The position numbers and the translations under genes were made by a program. Of a DNA stretch of 64,000 bases, positions 37,310 to 48,900 are shown one piece after another. The stretch's first letter is position 1. Each line of letters starts with the position of its first letter. Source of the stretch: Pyrenopolyporus hunteri (Eukaryota; Ascomycota; Sordariomycetes; Xylariales; Hypoxylaceae); contig CADCXC010000010.1 in the NCBI GenBank assembly GCA_902806595.1, positions 806,001-870,000 of the forward strand, written 5' to 3'. The notes below the pieces were generated by a model. It ran no database searches and was not told where the DNA came from. It worked only from the letters and a program-made list of their open reading frames with translations.

Positions 37310-38141
37310 GGAGCGAGGAAACCGAGTCGCGACGAGACAGTCCGAGATATCCGGGGTTGAGCGCTACGACGGGTTGAACGAGGACATGATAGGAGAGGGT
37401 ATCTTAATGGTGGTCGCATTATATGGCGTGATATCAGAATTGGAGTTCGGTGGATTCTTCGTACCGTTAGGATATCCCGCTCGAGGCGTTGTTTCGATAT
37501 GGCTGGTGGATGAAAGGACGACGAGTTCGTTTCAATATCCCACTGCCTTTTTACAGGCTGTGTTTAACCCCGCGTTGCGTGGCGGACATGCTTTGCTTCG
37601 GATTTTCTAACTATATGGCTGATTAACAAGGAGGCTTCACGGCCGCTTATATTCTCAAGCCTCGCCCGTTCCCGTTGAAGTATAACCTGGGAATGTGATG
37701 GGTCGCCCGCATGAGGCAGTAGCCTAAGGAGCGCTTTAAAAATCAAATAACTAAGATTCGTCGCTATAAAGCGTCTCCTATCTTAAATCTTGGGAGTCAG
37801 CTGGTGAGCCATGGGAGACGGACGAGAATAGTCTAGATGTCAACCAGGAAGATTAAAGAGAAGTGAGCTTAAAGCCGTATTAGCATCCTTTGAGAAACTA
37901 AAACATACATTTTTGATATGCTTTGCAGGGTATTGTCTCATTCGTTACAACTCGTAGAACGCTCTTCCACTAATCGTATTAACCGTAGAACTCCACGACA
38001 TTACTTAAGAACTTCAAAATATACCAATTGCCCAATTCGTCGTACTATATCTTCCCAGCGCAGAGAAGTGTGATAGCAGCCTGTAAGGCTCGCGTTGGAT
38101 TATATATTGTAGACGTTGTATAGAACCCATACCCCGGGACC
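37310..38141. other. Convergent intergenic region, no gene seen
   Basis: 3' flanks of the zinc-ribbon gene and of the phosphoesterase-domain gene. The open frame 37374-37610 overlaps the presumed 3' UTR and has no recognisable similarity. The sequence 37830-38100 is A/T-rich. Confidence 0.45.
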
Positions 38142-39724
38142 TCACTTCAACACCGGCCGCCATCCCTTGCGCCCAACAAACCCAACGACGCCCTCGTCCC
38201 TGAGCACATCAGCGCCCGTGCGGCCCGTGACAACGCTCCTCTCGACCTCGACGCCGCGGACGTAAAACGGGAACGTGAGTCTATCCGCGCCCGCCCCATC
38301 TACCCCATCTCCCCCATACTCCTCGCCACCCCTGTCGCCCCTATCTCCACTACCTCCCTTATCTCCCTTAACCCCATCCACCCCCCTCTCGGCTCCGACC
38401 CCAGTCTGGGTGTGATCGCCGATACCACCGGCGCTGCGTGCAGCTTCCCAGACTACCACCTCTCTACCTCTGTCGTTAGCCGCCCGCCGCCGCTTGGCAA
38501 ACCCGCACGCCTCGCGGTCGAGGGACAGGTACCACCGGCGCTGGTGCACGCTGCCGACGGAGTTCGCCGCGCCGGCGTACGCGTTCGTCCGCCGCACCTG
38601 GGCGTCCTCTAGCTCCCGGATTTCGCGCTCCATCGGGGAGATAGCGGCGCCGTTTGGATCTGCCTGCTCGGCCGGCGCGTGCACGATGTCCTCGTCTCCG
38701 TCTCCGGCGGCCAGGTCTGAGTCCGAGCCGCTGGTGGTATCCGGCTCGACCGCTCTGCCTTTTCCTCTCCCTCTCCCCCGTACCGAGCCGCCCCGCCTCC
38801 GCCGACGCGTCGACGCCCGCAGGCTCTTGACGCGGCCCGCGACGTCCTCGCCCGTCGTCAGGCGCAGGTTCAGCACGTAATTGCGCGGCAGCCGGGTGCC
38901 GTTCAGGCGGATGCGGATCTTGCGGGCTTGGAACGCGCGGTGCAGTTTCTGCTGCTGGGTGAGGCCGGAGTCCTCTTCGTCGCCGCCCTCGTCCTCCGAG
39001 GACTGCGAGTCCGCGCCCGCGCGCTGGCGCTTAGAGCGCGCTGGGAGCACGGTGTACGTCCCCGTGTCCCAGATCAGCAGCGAGCCGGTTGAGGACGAGG
39101 CGGTTTCTATGAGGTGATTCTATAGAGGGAAGGTGTTAGTAGTGAAGGCTGGGAGGTGGGTTAAGCTAGGGAGGTATCTAGTAGATAATGGGGAGTAGGG
39201 AATGGGAGACTTGCCCATAGACAATGGATGCGCGTCTCAGTCGCGTTCCGGTTCAGACGCTGGCTGTTGGGGTCGCCGGGGAGCCCGTACATGATGGCCC
39301 AGGACGCGCTGCTCGTCTCGTTGATTTGCAGCCGCAGGTCGTAGTGCGTGCCCGCGATGGGGTGGTCGTGCTGGTGCACGATGAAGTGCGCGCCCTGCGG
39401 GCTGCCCGCGTTCGTCTCGTAGAGCTTCCGGTAGCTCTCGATAGACAGTCTCGGCGTACCTGCCGGAAAGGGCGAAAGCGTAGCTTTCTCTAGGAGCTCG
39501 CTGAAGTAGCTGAGATGGTCGTCGATCTTGGCCTTGCCGGCCTCGACGGCCGACGCCCCTGGGATTCCTTCCTCCGGCCCGGCTTCGTCGCGCGGCTCGT
39601 CCGAGTCACTGCTTTCATCGCTATCGTGTGTCGAGCCAGAGAGTTCTAGACTCCACTCTAGATTTCTCTTCTTGATGAATGGATTACTGATCAATTCGGG
39701 GCTAGGCCCCCGCTTTGTCGCCAT
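38142..39724 (-). CDS. Stand-alone LigD-type 3'-phosphoesterase-domain protein, 2 exons, GC-AG intron
   Basis: Exon 1 is 39724-39215 and exon 2 is 39119-38142, giving 495 residues. The core matches the 3'-phosphoesterase domain (PF13298) that in bacteria is fused to NHEJ ligase LigD and trims 3' ends. Here there is no ligase or polymerase domain. Visible blocks: FIVHQHDHPIAGTHYDLRLQ (residues 114-133, with the HYDxRL motif at 127-132), SWAIMYGLPGDPNSQRLNRNATETRIHCLW (141-170) and, after the intron, NHLIETASSSTGSLLIWDTG. The spacing from the first catalytic-type His to HYD is two residues longer than I recall for bacterial LigD if counted from H119; H121 would restore it. The N-terminus is acidic and Ser-rich. 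After the domain come basic tracts (RRRRRGG, RGRGRGKGR) and a ~200-residue unassigned region ending VGFVGRKGWRPVLK. The 95-nt intron starts GCAAGT. Confidence 0.88.
39120..39214 (-). other. GC-AG intron of the phosphoesterase-domain gene
   Basis: The donor is G|GCAAGT and the acceptor CTATAG, with ACTAAC as branch. The exon ends on the TGG codon and the next begins AAT, restoring CLWNHLIETA. No nearby GT keeps the frame and the family sequence, so a GC donor is the simplest reading. Confidence 0.85.
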
Positions 39725-40253
39725 ATTGTCGAGACAAAGGAATGTGACAGTTGATGTAAGTGGCTTATATGTAAATAGTACAACCTTTGACGACCTTTAG
39801 GGGTGGCTCTTGCTTCCTTGACCCCTTAACCAAAAGGGGGTTGATCCCAGGATGAACCTCCGATCTAATTTATTCGTCAAAAATGAATTCATCACCTAGA
39901 TAAGCACCTAACCGCCAACCATTTTAATTAAATGCCCCGTAGCAAGTACAATCTCATTGCAGGACCATCAGTATCTCTAGTAACCGACGCGATATCAAGG
40001 GAGAGAGATTGCAATGAATTATTCAGCGCTGCCGATTTATGACGCTTTAATGAAGTAAGGGTGCGATCACTGACATGCCGAATGTCTCGTCTTCGATTGA
40101 GACAGGCGCAAACGTGGTCGATTGCTGAACGTGCAAGGTGAACTAATGTGATGATTACAACGAAGCTTTCGAATCTGATATCACGGCGTGGTTTGTAGAT
40201 ACAAAAATGAAATAATGTAGTATGATATCATGATAACGTCCAAAAAGAAATCA
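39725..40253. other. Intergenic region between phosphoesterase gene and tRNA-Leu
   Basis: Promoter side of the phosphoesterase-domain gene and 3' flank of the tRNA gene. Moderately A/T-rich; no gene seen. Confidence 0.45.
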
Positions 40254-40353
40254 TGACAGCGGTGGGACTCGAACCCACGCGGATTGCTCCACTGCGAATT
40301 TTGTATTCAGGGTCGACCTGAACGCAGCGCCATAACCACTCGGCCACACTGCC
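40254..40353 (-). tRNA. tRNA-Leu(CAG) with a 19-nt intron
   Basis: Type II tRNA on the minus strand. Acceptor stem GGCAGTG pairs with CGCTGTC (two G-U pairs), with discriminator A. The D arm is GCCGAGTGGTTATGGC, the anticodon stem CTGCG/CGCAG, the loop TTCAGG(T) with anticodon CAG, a long variable arm GGAGCAATCC, and the T arm GTGGGTTCGAGTCCCAC. The intron sits one base 3' of the anticodon in the canonical place. It contains CCTGAA, which is complementary to TTCAGG in the loop, as expected for a pre-tRNA intron helix. It reads CUG as leucine, so the standard code applies. The isoacceptor call depends on the intron boundary, which is well constrained by the stem. Confidence 0.93.
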
Positions 40354-42724
40354 TGACATTTAGTCAAGATACCAATTGGCAAATCATATTCAATGGGTTG
40401 CTATGGCGCATTATATGCAAAGAGCTAATGCGGCCGATCGAAGACCTAAATTCGACCGGTGTTATAACGGAACGTCATTGGCGCGGGGCTACTCCCAGCG
40501 TCCCTTTTTCTACCCCGCAATCCGGTTCTACAAATCTACGAATCTGCAAATCTTAAAGACAGGCCGTACCAAGCTTTTAAAATAGAGCTCGCTACTGGTT
40601 TTCAGCTGGATAGGCGCTGTAGTTATTGTAGATACTCGACCTGTCTCTACTTCATCATGAACTGTTAGCAGGTCCGCATTGCTACCTAACCACCCAGGTA
40701 TCTCCTCAATCAGGACCATCCCACGGTTCAATATCATGTTCAAAAGAGAGTCGGCATATATTCAGTCTAAACATTTTAACATAATGTGTAGCGAATCTCC
40801 CTTGCTTTGCCGACCCAGTTCTACGCCTTAAGACGTCATAACCTGGGGCGCGTCAACCGGAGTTAACGTAACATTGTTTTAGCAGTCTCCTTGCAGAGCT
40901 ACCCGAGATGCACTTGGGCCAGGGTACCTTACGTATGTAGGTACCAGCCGCGGTTTGCTATCAGATTCGGCCGCTATCCATATGTGTGTCTCCTCGCCGA
41001 TAGACACGTCTATGATGCGCCGTGCCGACGGGCCTATCTTCGAAATATCCGGTACATCCGTTAGCTGCGGCAGGGTACCTGCCTACCGACCAGGTTTATG
41101 GAGACTAAGGCTTCAGCCCTTATTCTCGGCTAGGTAGCTAAATGAATATGAGCTGTCTCGATGGTACACGGGCGTAAGAACTGCGGCTGTATAAGCTGGG
41201 TAACACCTCGGAAACTAGTGAAGCTCCAAGCTAATAATGATAACTAATGGGTGTGGGGATGTGTGCCGTGTGTGGGATGTTATATATAGGTAAATATAGC
41301 ACTAAACTTGCTCATGGCGAGTTCTTAGGCATACCCATGGTAGTTACACCAACTGATACCCTTAAAATATAGGGACGTATACAATACAATTACAATGATT
41401 TTGACGCTACACGCCCCACGTTTGTAGTGGGCGGGTTTTCGAATATTATCGCTTGAAGAGTCATCCAAAATGACTTGTGATTTGAAAACACATAGGTCTC
41501 GAAATGTTATAACCGTATAGCTTTCATGAACCTTACTATATTTTAGGGTTACTAACCTCTGCTCAGTAATTGTCGGCGTAGTCTTTGATTAGTTAATCTC
41601 ACAATAGTATAATTGGTATTCAGCCACTATAGCTGCAGTGGGATAAACGCTATAATCGTTGCGGGGTACACGTTAGAACTCATGGCAGCTTTGGCGTTCT
41701 TGGTATCAGCTTCTCTCTCAGTAGGATCGAGACGCTTTCTGTAATGCACGACGGTGAGATTCGAGTGTTCGAGAACTATGTATGATCCAATCTAGAGCGC
41801 TCCTTGCAAACCCTAACTAAGACTACCCGACAGCCGTCTATTCGCATCTTCATGCAGGCCGCAACATGATACCCCCCGTAGGCACAAGAGTACGGCTGTG
41901 GTGGCGTTGATTAGCTTCGCTATTATATGTACCTACACTAGGTAGTAAGCCCAGTCGTTGCGATAATTAGGGAGCCTAGAGACACGTTTATATGGTCAGT
42001 CGTCAAGCCACGAAACTCCCCGGCGTGTCCCCGTCGTATCCCATTGTCATTTTTCCATCATTCCTCTAATGCGCCGAGTCCGGTTCCTATAATAGCCCCG
42101 GCGTCCTGCCGGCGGTCAACATAGCCAAGACAAGCGCGGCGTACCTTACCAGTAAGGCTTACCACAGCGAACTCGTAGTACTAGCGTTCCTGTTGTGCTC
42201 ATCTCAATCGAATCAGCGTCATTATCATTGCCCGGATTTATCTGTTGTGCATTTCTGCGACCGTATCTAATCCACGACAGCTGTGGCGTATTCCATCTTG
42301 TTCATCCTCGGAAATTACTCCGGTTCCAAGTGCCTCGCTGACAAATGTATCCTCGACGTTACCCGTACGAAGATTCCGATCGAAATTCGAATCACTAAAG
42401 AAAGGCATGGCTTTGGCCTTACCGGTAATAATGTATTGGATGGCGCATCTCTTCCTCTCAGACTTAGGTATGTTAGTTACCAAGCGAACTTAATAATCAA
42501 ATTGAGGGAAGAGACGGTAAAAAGGGAACTTAGGTTCCTATGTATGTCCTATGTATGGAATGTTGAGGCGTTCAGAGACTAAGATGATATACCCTTGACC
42601 TTGACGAAAAGCAGGACAAAGGTTTCGAGTAGAAGTGGCCGGAGCCGCGGAAGTTTTTATCTCTAAGATATCTCTGGTCTCGTCCAGGCTTTCGTCTAGT
42701 ATAAGCGTGGAGCGGTCACCTTCT

Positions 42725-42790
42725 GCGTTACTGATACGTCCTGTGTTACTGATGCATCCTTCGTTACTGATGCGTCCTGCGTGACTGATC
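42725..42790. repeat. 18-bp tandem repeat, about 3.7 units
   Basis: Units GCGTTACTGATACGTCCT (42725-42742), GTGTTACTGATGCATCCT (42743-42760), TCGTTACTGATGCGTCCT (42761-42778) and a partial GCGTGACTGATC (42779-42790). The unit is a multiple of three, but no convincing gene covers it. Confidence 0.9.
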
Positions 42791-43800
42791 AGGTAGGTAA
42801 TCCGAGGTGCTACTCGTCTGTTTACTGACTACTCGGCGGCACAGCCTTCATGTCGTCTGGTTTGACGGCGTCAAGCGTCAGCGAGGTGACGTTAGAGGCG
42901 TTGTTGAGGTTACTCATTTGGGAATGGCCCCGAGTTGGGGTGAGAACGCAGCATCCACGTTTCTAGCAAGAGGCCAATGCAAAGCCATATCGTCATCACT
43001 ATAGCAGCATGCGAGGATCCTCTAGTGGTAGCACCGGTTCGCTTTATGAACAACCCAAGTTGTATTCTTCGATACTCTTTGAGACTATTTTAGAGGCGGG
43101 CATGCTTTATGTCTTGGTCAGAAGGCCAGAATCAATTTGGGTAGGATTCCGCGAGTTAATCATACCAAATCCGAGCTCCGAGGCTAGTTCGGCCATGAAA
43201 AGGGAAAAATGCATTTCTAGGTCTGGAGTAGAAGAGATATTGAGAAGGAATGATAATGGATATAGTATGTTAGTATGTTTTGGATAAACATGTCGACTAT
43301 CTCCAGAGCTACCCTAGATGCTAACTAGATCCTAGGTGGGCTAACTCAACCGAAGCACCACCCATGCAGACCGATAATCCCGATCTAAACCCCAATATCC
43401 GGCACTGTGGAGACCGGAAACGGTGCAACCCGCAAGAGTTGATTACGAGCCCCCAAGACATTAGTTCACGTAATTTTCCGAATAGTCATGGTTCCCTACA
43501 CATGCTCAAGCTCTGTCATCCACCAAGCTGCAAGGGCTTAGCAGGGGCTAAACAAAGGGACATGCAGCACCCCGAGAGGATGCCTAAAAGTGTATATCCG
43601 CATATCAACTTGTAGTAACGATATTTGGGGAGGCACTTGACAATGTGACGATCTATAGCGTTTCATTTACGAAATTGGGACAATTCCTCCGCCTTGATTG
43701 GATAATCCTGACGACGTATTCCACAGTTACCCGATTGATCCCGTGGCAACGTGGAAGGCTGGAGCTGTACTTCCGCGACTAAAGCTAGTATGATCTCTCA

Positions 43801-43814
43801 ATATATATATATAA
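43801..43814 (+). promoter_or_regulatory. TATA-like element before the NmrA-type oxidoreductase gene
   Basis: An alternating ATATATATATATAA run about 145 bases before the ATG at 43958. A simple AT repeat is an equal explanation. Confidence 0.35.
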
Positions 43815-43957
43815 GATCGGCTTCGTGACTATCATGACGATGTTGAGTGTTCCTCATCACCAAGTCAAGCCTATTAAGTCAAGCCTCTTAAGCCATATCC
43901 CATCCCGTCCCGTCCCGCCCCATTTTCTTCAACAAAGTCTCATCTCTTGACAAAAAC

Positions 43958-44949
43958 ATGACTCCCAAGTCTAGTCCAATTCTAGTGCTAGGCGGCACGG
44001 GGAAAGTCGGAGGTCGTCTAACGCCCCTCCTCCACGAGGCCGGATTCCCATTCATCGTCGCCACGCGCTCAGGCAATGCTCCAGAGGGCTACGAAACCGC
44101 CATCTTCGACTGGGACAACGAGTCGACGTGGGAGGGAGTCTTCACCCGTCCGATTTCCGCCGTGTACGTCGTCGCGGCCCCCACAGCCGCGCAGCCCACC
44201 GTGAAGAAATTGATAGACCTCGCTCGCTCCAAGGGCGTCCCGCGCTTCGTCCTGCTCAGCGCCAGCTCGATCGAGGAGGGCGGCCCGTTACTAGGCGATG
44301 TTCACAAGTATCTACGAGAGCTCGGCGACGAGGGGAAGATCGAGTGGACTGTGCTGCGTCCGACTTGGTTCCAAGGTAAGATATTTACCCCGATTTGGTT
44401 AGCTCAACGAGGACTATGACTAAACAACCTGCGTTTAGAAAACTTCCTAACAGGAGTCAACCACTCGGCCCTCAAGGAGAACAAACTATACTCAAGCACA
44501 GGATCGGGCCGAATCCCCTGGGTCTCAGCGCACGACATCGCCGCCGTGGCCTTCCACGCGCTAACGACGCCCAAGGCGTTTAACAAGGACCTCATAATCA
44601 CGGGGCCGGAACTCCTCGCATACGACGACGTAAGTCCCGTCTTTCCCCTACCCCCCCGGCATCAAAGCAACTCGCGATTTCTAACCTAGCCCCCCCGCAG
44701 CTCGCGCGCATCTTCTCCGAGATCCTGGGTCGCACCATAAAGTACTACGACATCAGCGAGCAGGAATTGGCCGCGAAGTGGATCGAGCTCGGGCTGGTGC
44801 CCGCGTACGCGAACGTGCTCGCGGCCATGGACACGGAGGTCCGGCGCGGGAGCGAGGACCGGCTTAGCGACGTCGTGCGCACCGTCACCGGCCGCGAGCC
44901 GCGGTACTTCAGGAAGTTCGTCGAGGAGAACAAGGAGGCGTGGCTTTGA
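43958..44949 (+). CDS. NmrA-like NAD(P)-dependent oxidoreductase, festuclavine/agroclavine dehydrogenase family, 3 exons
   Basis: Rossmann-fold protein of the atypical short-chain dehydrogenase group. Exons 43958-44375, 44439-44629, 44701-44949 give 285 residues. The N-terminal nucleotide-binding motif is GGTGKVGGRL at residues 12-21. Family blocks follow: RFVLLSASSIEEGGP, WTVLRPTWFQENF across intron 1, GRIPWVSAHDIAAVAFHAL, GPELLAYDDLARIFSEILGR across intron 2, and a C-terminal VTGREPRYFRKFVEENKEAWL. These match proteins annotated as ergot alkaloid biosynthesis protein A (EasG/FgaFS) relatives. No prenyltransferase, DMATrp methyltransferase or other ergot gene is within the window, so an alkaloid role is not implied; many fungi carry such paralogues with unknown substrates. 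Introns are 63 and 71 nt with standard GT-AG ends. Confidence 0.9.
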
Positions 44950-45998
44950 GTCGGTATCCAGGGCGGGAAGGATTAGATTGTAGCATGTATGTGCGTGTGT
45001 GTGGGTGAGGGTGTGAGTGTGAGTGTATTTAGAAGGATGGAGGAAAAACACCGCTGATGTATGTAAGCCGGATCCGGGTGCCCGAGTATGTTGTATGTAG
45101 ATAGTGTGGATAGGATAGATGGAGTAGCTATGTGAGATATACCTATACCGAGAATAATATAGGTGTACATACACACATCCATATATGCCCGCCTAACTTT
45201 ACCTACCTACCACGTACCCAACTCGCCCAAGATACGGAGCCCTTCCGGCCAGCCAATGATCTGCGATTATATACCCCATGTATAGCGGCCTTAGGTGAGG
45301 CTCCTGCCAATGCTCGGCATCCTAGATATACGCGCTGGGTAGACTCGGCCATCCCTCGATGCAGCCTTACGTATATTATCTTGGGCAGCGTTGCATTGAT
45401 CGCCGTCGCCGAGGGATCTTGCAGTTCCGCCCCTTTGGGTCGATGCCTCGGTAGACGAGGACAGGGGATGTCATTGTGCTTACACCCTCCTGGATGTATG
45501 TATGTAGCTTATGGCCCCTATTCCCGATGCGTGCATTTACGTCTATTCATCATGCTTATCTTCTCATTGGGTCATCGCCTTTTTTCTGTTTCGTATATGC
45601 TCATCTAGTATACAGATTCGTAGAATAACAGGTATAATCGGCTCGGGACAGACCCGTTTTGAGCCCCTATTACCGCGAAGCACAACAGGATATCGTTGAT
45701 GGTTTAGAACCAAGAAAATTAAACCACCCCCAAAATTTTAGGCAACCCCGCTCCGAAGCAGGTTTTGCTAATCCGGCATAGGATACAATGTTTTAGACTG
45801 ACACAACGCTCAAGCTAAATGAATATGCAGAGAAGAGGCATGCTAACTTATCTTCAGTTCCACACAAAGGGAAAAAGTAGGTAGAGAAAAATAGTCTTTT
45901 CCCGACTTATACAAGGAGCGGTCCGTGCCTGTCCTCTTTTGGTACGTATAAACTTAGGCCTACGGTTCATGAGAGCCTAGCATGGCACCTTGTCATTG
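44950..45998. other. Convergent intergenic region, repeat-rich
   Basis: 3' flanks of the oxidoreductase gene and of the large disordered-protein gene. GT-rich and GTATGTA-type repeats lie near 44980-45180. The long frame at 45132-45608 starts at GTG and is not supported. Confidence 0.45.
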
Positions 45999-48900
45999 TT
46001 ATTTCCCGTGAAGTTTCTCCTTGAGGTAGACTACCGCAGCATAGCCAGAACAGCATTGGGTGCTCATGCCATGTCCGCACCACGGGCACTTGACCATCGT
46101 GGTGATGGTGGCCGAGACACCGAGCAATTTATCCTCTACGAGCGAGTCGGGCTTAGCCATGCACTCGTATACCCTCGAAGGCATGTCGTGGAAGAATTTG
46201 CAGCTGCAGCACTCTACCAACATCTTAGCCAGGGGATCGGATCGGCCATCCGAGCCGGCAGCGCTCTTGATGCTCGTAGACGAATTCTTATGCGTATAGT
46301 GCGGTCGCAATGTCCTGGATGTTGTAGCGGGAAGAGTCGGCGCGGCTTTTCTGGCCTCTTGGAGATAAGCGGCACCTGGAGAGATCAAAGCCGAAGATTC
46401 CTCGCTGTTAGCGCTATTTTTGCGAGACGCTCTCAGTGCTGACTTTCGGGGTGCTCCGTCGGCTGGTTCTGATGGTGGCGAACTAGGTAAGCTGGATGAC
46501 GATATCGCGCCCTTCGCTTTCTTCGGCTGCAAGGGCTGATGCTTCAGATCTGGCAAGAAGCTCATTGAATGGATGTCGAGAGCTGATTGCGCCCTGGGTG
46601 GTAAAGCTTGCTGGTACGGGCTCCTACTGGCGAGTTCATTCTCATCGAAGCCTTCTTTGTTGTCTTCCGAGAAAGAAGCTGAAGTAGGAGATGCGACTAA
46701 TGGTGGGGTCGAGGCTAGGTCGTTCAGCTTTGATGCGGGAGTTGGTTCGTTTTCGAGGTCTATTGGCAGTGCCGTCCGACTCCAGCTCTCGTCCTGCATA
46801 CCCACATCTCTACTAGTAGATCGCGAGGTGTCCTTTGAAGCTGGTTCTACAGCTGGAGGCCGGTAATTTCTTCGTGGGGTCCTCTCATCACCGCTTGCGC
46901 TTGGCCTTGCCGCGGTCCTGCCTACGGTACTCTTCTGGGGTAATGCGACTTCTCTCTGTGCCCGAAGTTGCGAACCGTCCGGTATTGGCGCCACGGCCGG
47001 CGACGGGGGAGTATCGTCACATGTCGAAGACGAAGACCTTTCTGAGCTAGTCCGGCTCGGGTCCGTATTCGACTGAGACGTAGATGTGCTGGACGTCTCG
47101 GTCCCCGCGAGGATTCTCGCAGCCTTTGGAGAAATGCCTAGGCGCTCGAAGGCCGGTACATCGCTGTCGGAATAATGGGAGGACAGAGATATAGACGGCG
47201 AATTTTTGGGCGGTTTTTGTCTCATAACCCTGCTGGCGATGTTCGGGTTCGACAAGATGGCTTGATGTACGATTTCCGGCGGTAGGGCTATCTCGTTAAC
47301 TTTCCTGACCGGGATATGCCTCAGTATGTGATCTAGGTCGTCCTCTTCCTCCGGCTCTTCGTCGATCCGTGGCGACGGAAATTTACCCTCGAGTGGTGAT
47401 CGCAGTTCCAGAGATGGAGGAGCGTACGACTGACTCACAAAAGTGAAGTAGTCAGCTGATCTATCTAGCCGCAAGGGCTTTGCGGGAAGCCCGATTTCTT
47501 CCATTTCAGCCGGCTGTTCCGGATTTTGCGGTTCCATGTCTGTTTCATGTATTTCCTCCTCAGTTGGGTCGGATGTAACGGCTCTCCCAATCCCGTTCGG
47601 ACTAGGTGGGAAAGTCACATGTTTCCTTGCATCAGTCGGAGGGGGACTTCGACCTTGCCTTCGAGAAACGGGTCGAATAGTTGAGGTATGGGTGCCGATA
47701 GATCCCTGGTCATCTTCTTCGTCCCTGCTGAAACCAGCTTCGACATGGTTAGATCTCTCGTTATTGGCTTCCATATGCTCGCGGTGCCTTGAGGGCGCCG
47801 ATTCTGGAGCGTGCCTGGCTTCCACCCAGACCTCTGCCTGCGGCTGCACATGACCGTTCGCCTGGCGGCTGAGGTAATACTGTTGCTCCACCTTCTGGAC
47901 TACCTGTGCGGATTGTACTGAATGATAATCGCCATTCATCACATATTCGATCGGCTGCCTTGGAGGAGCTCTAGCCACACGCTCTGCCCGAGGCCGTTTT
48001 TCCTTTTCTACGGCCGTTTCCCGGGCGGGGACTCGTGTCTGGGGCATCTGAGAGCGGCGACCGCGGTATGAGGTGGGATCAGGCGATTCGTAACCGGTAC
48101 CAATATTTTTAGATTCGTCCAATCTCGCTTGGGCAGGAACGTTACGAGAAACGGCATCAGGTGCGGGCTGAGTATCAGCTCGTTTAGGCCTCGGCGGGAT
48201 GGAATGTTCGGAGGTCTGCTGGGCAAGTTCAATGGAAGATATTGGTCGTTCTTTTGGGCGCTCCGGTTTCTGCTCTGAAGGTCGTTTTGCGGGTTGATCG
48301 TTCAACCACCCGGACGTGAGATCTGGTTCATGAGAACTGCTAGGGCGCTTAAACTGAATGCCCTCGCCCATCTCGGCAGGGCGATAGTAGAGATAGGATG
48401 GCCCTTTCAACTTGCTAAGAGTGGAAGAAAGCAATGATTGAGAACGTCCGTGACTCGACCCAGACGAATTACGAGCGCTCGGGGGTCGCTGATCTAGTGA
48501 AGAAGCAGATCGAGTCGAATTCGACATAGCTGATATAATTGACGGCGGCTTTCGAGCATTGGGATCTGCGGGCCGGTTTCCATCGCTGCTCATTCGCTGA
48601 TTGTCGATGAGCTTCTGTACGGCCGACACATTCCCATGTTGTAATCGGAATCCGGAGAGAAAGCCTTTGCTTTTCGGCTTGCTATCTAGCTTCTGGTTGG
48701 CCATCTCTCCCGACTGATTTGAATCGGGGGTATCTGGGTTCGCAGAGTTAGACTTGGGAAAGAAATTTAGCTCAGGGGCTGACCGCGAGCGGTCCGCCGT
48801 CACCAAAGACTCGGTTCCTTGAACGTGCGACGGCGGAACTTTGCTCAGCCTGTTCCCCTTCTTTTTTGAAGTGTTCGCGGATTTTTCCTCACTTTTTTTG

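Larger units (their letters stand above)
40354..43957. other. 3.6-kb gene desert
   Basis: No supportable gene. The stretch is more A/T-rich than the coding neighbourhoods. It has an 18-bp tandem repeat at 42725-42790, a TATA-like run at 43801-43814, and paired AAGTCAAGCCT and CCCGTCCCGT short direct repeats at 43860-43920 just before the oxidoreductase gene. Open frames at 42238-42582 and 43009-43287 have plausible composition but no recognised family. They may be relics. Confidence 0.45.

Noticed and set aside
45132..45608. 158-codon plus-strand frame after the oxidoreductase gene
   Set aside because: GTG start, begins within GTATGTA-type repeat, and lies in a convergent 3' region; no similarity recognised.
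43958..45998. Part of an ergot alkaloid cluster
   Set aside because: Only one family member is present; no prenyltransferase, methyltransferase, catalase or P450 genes lie within 20 kb on either side inside the window.
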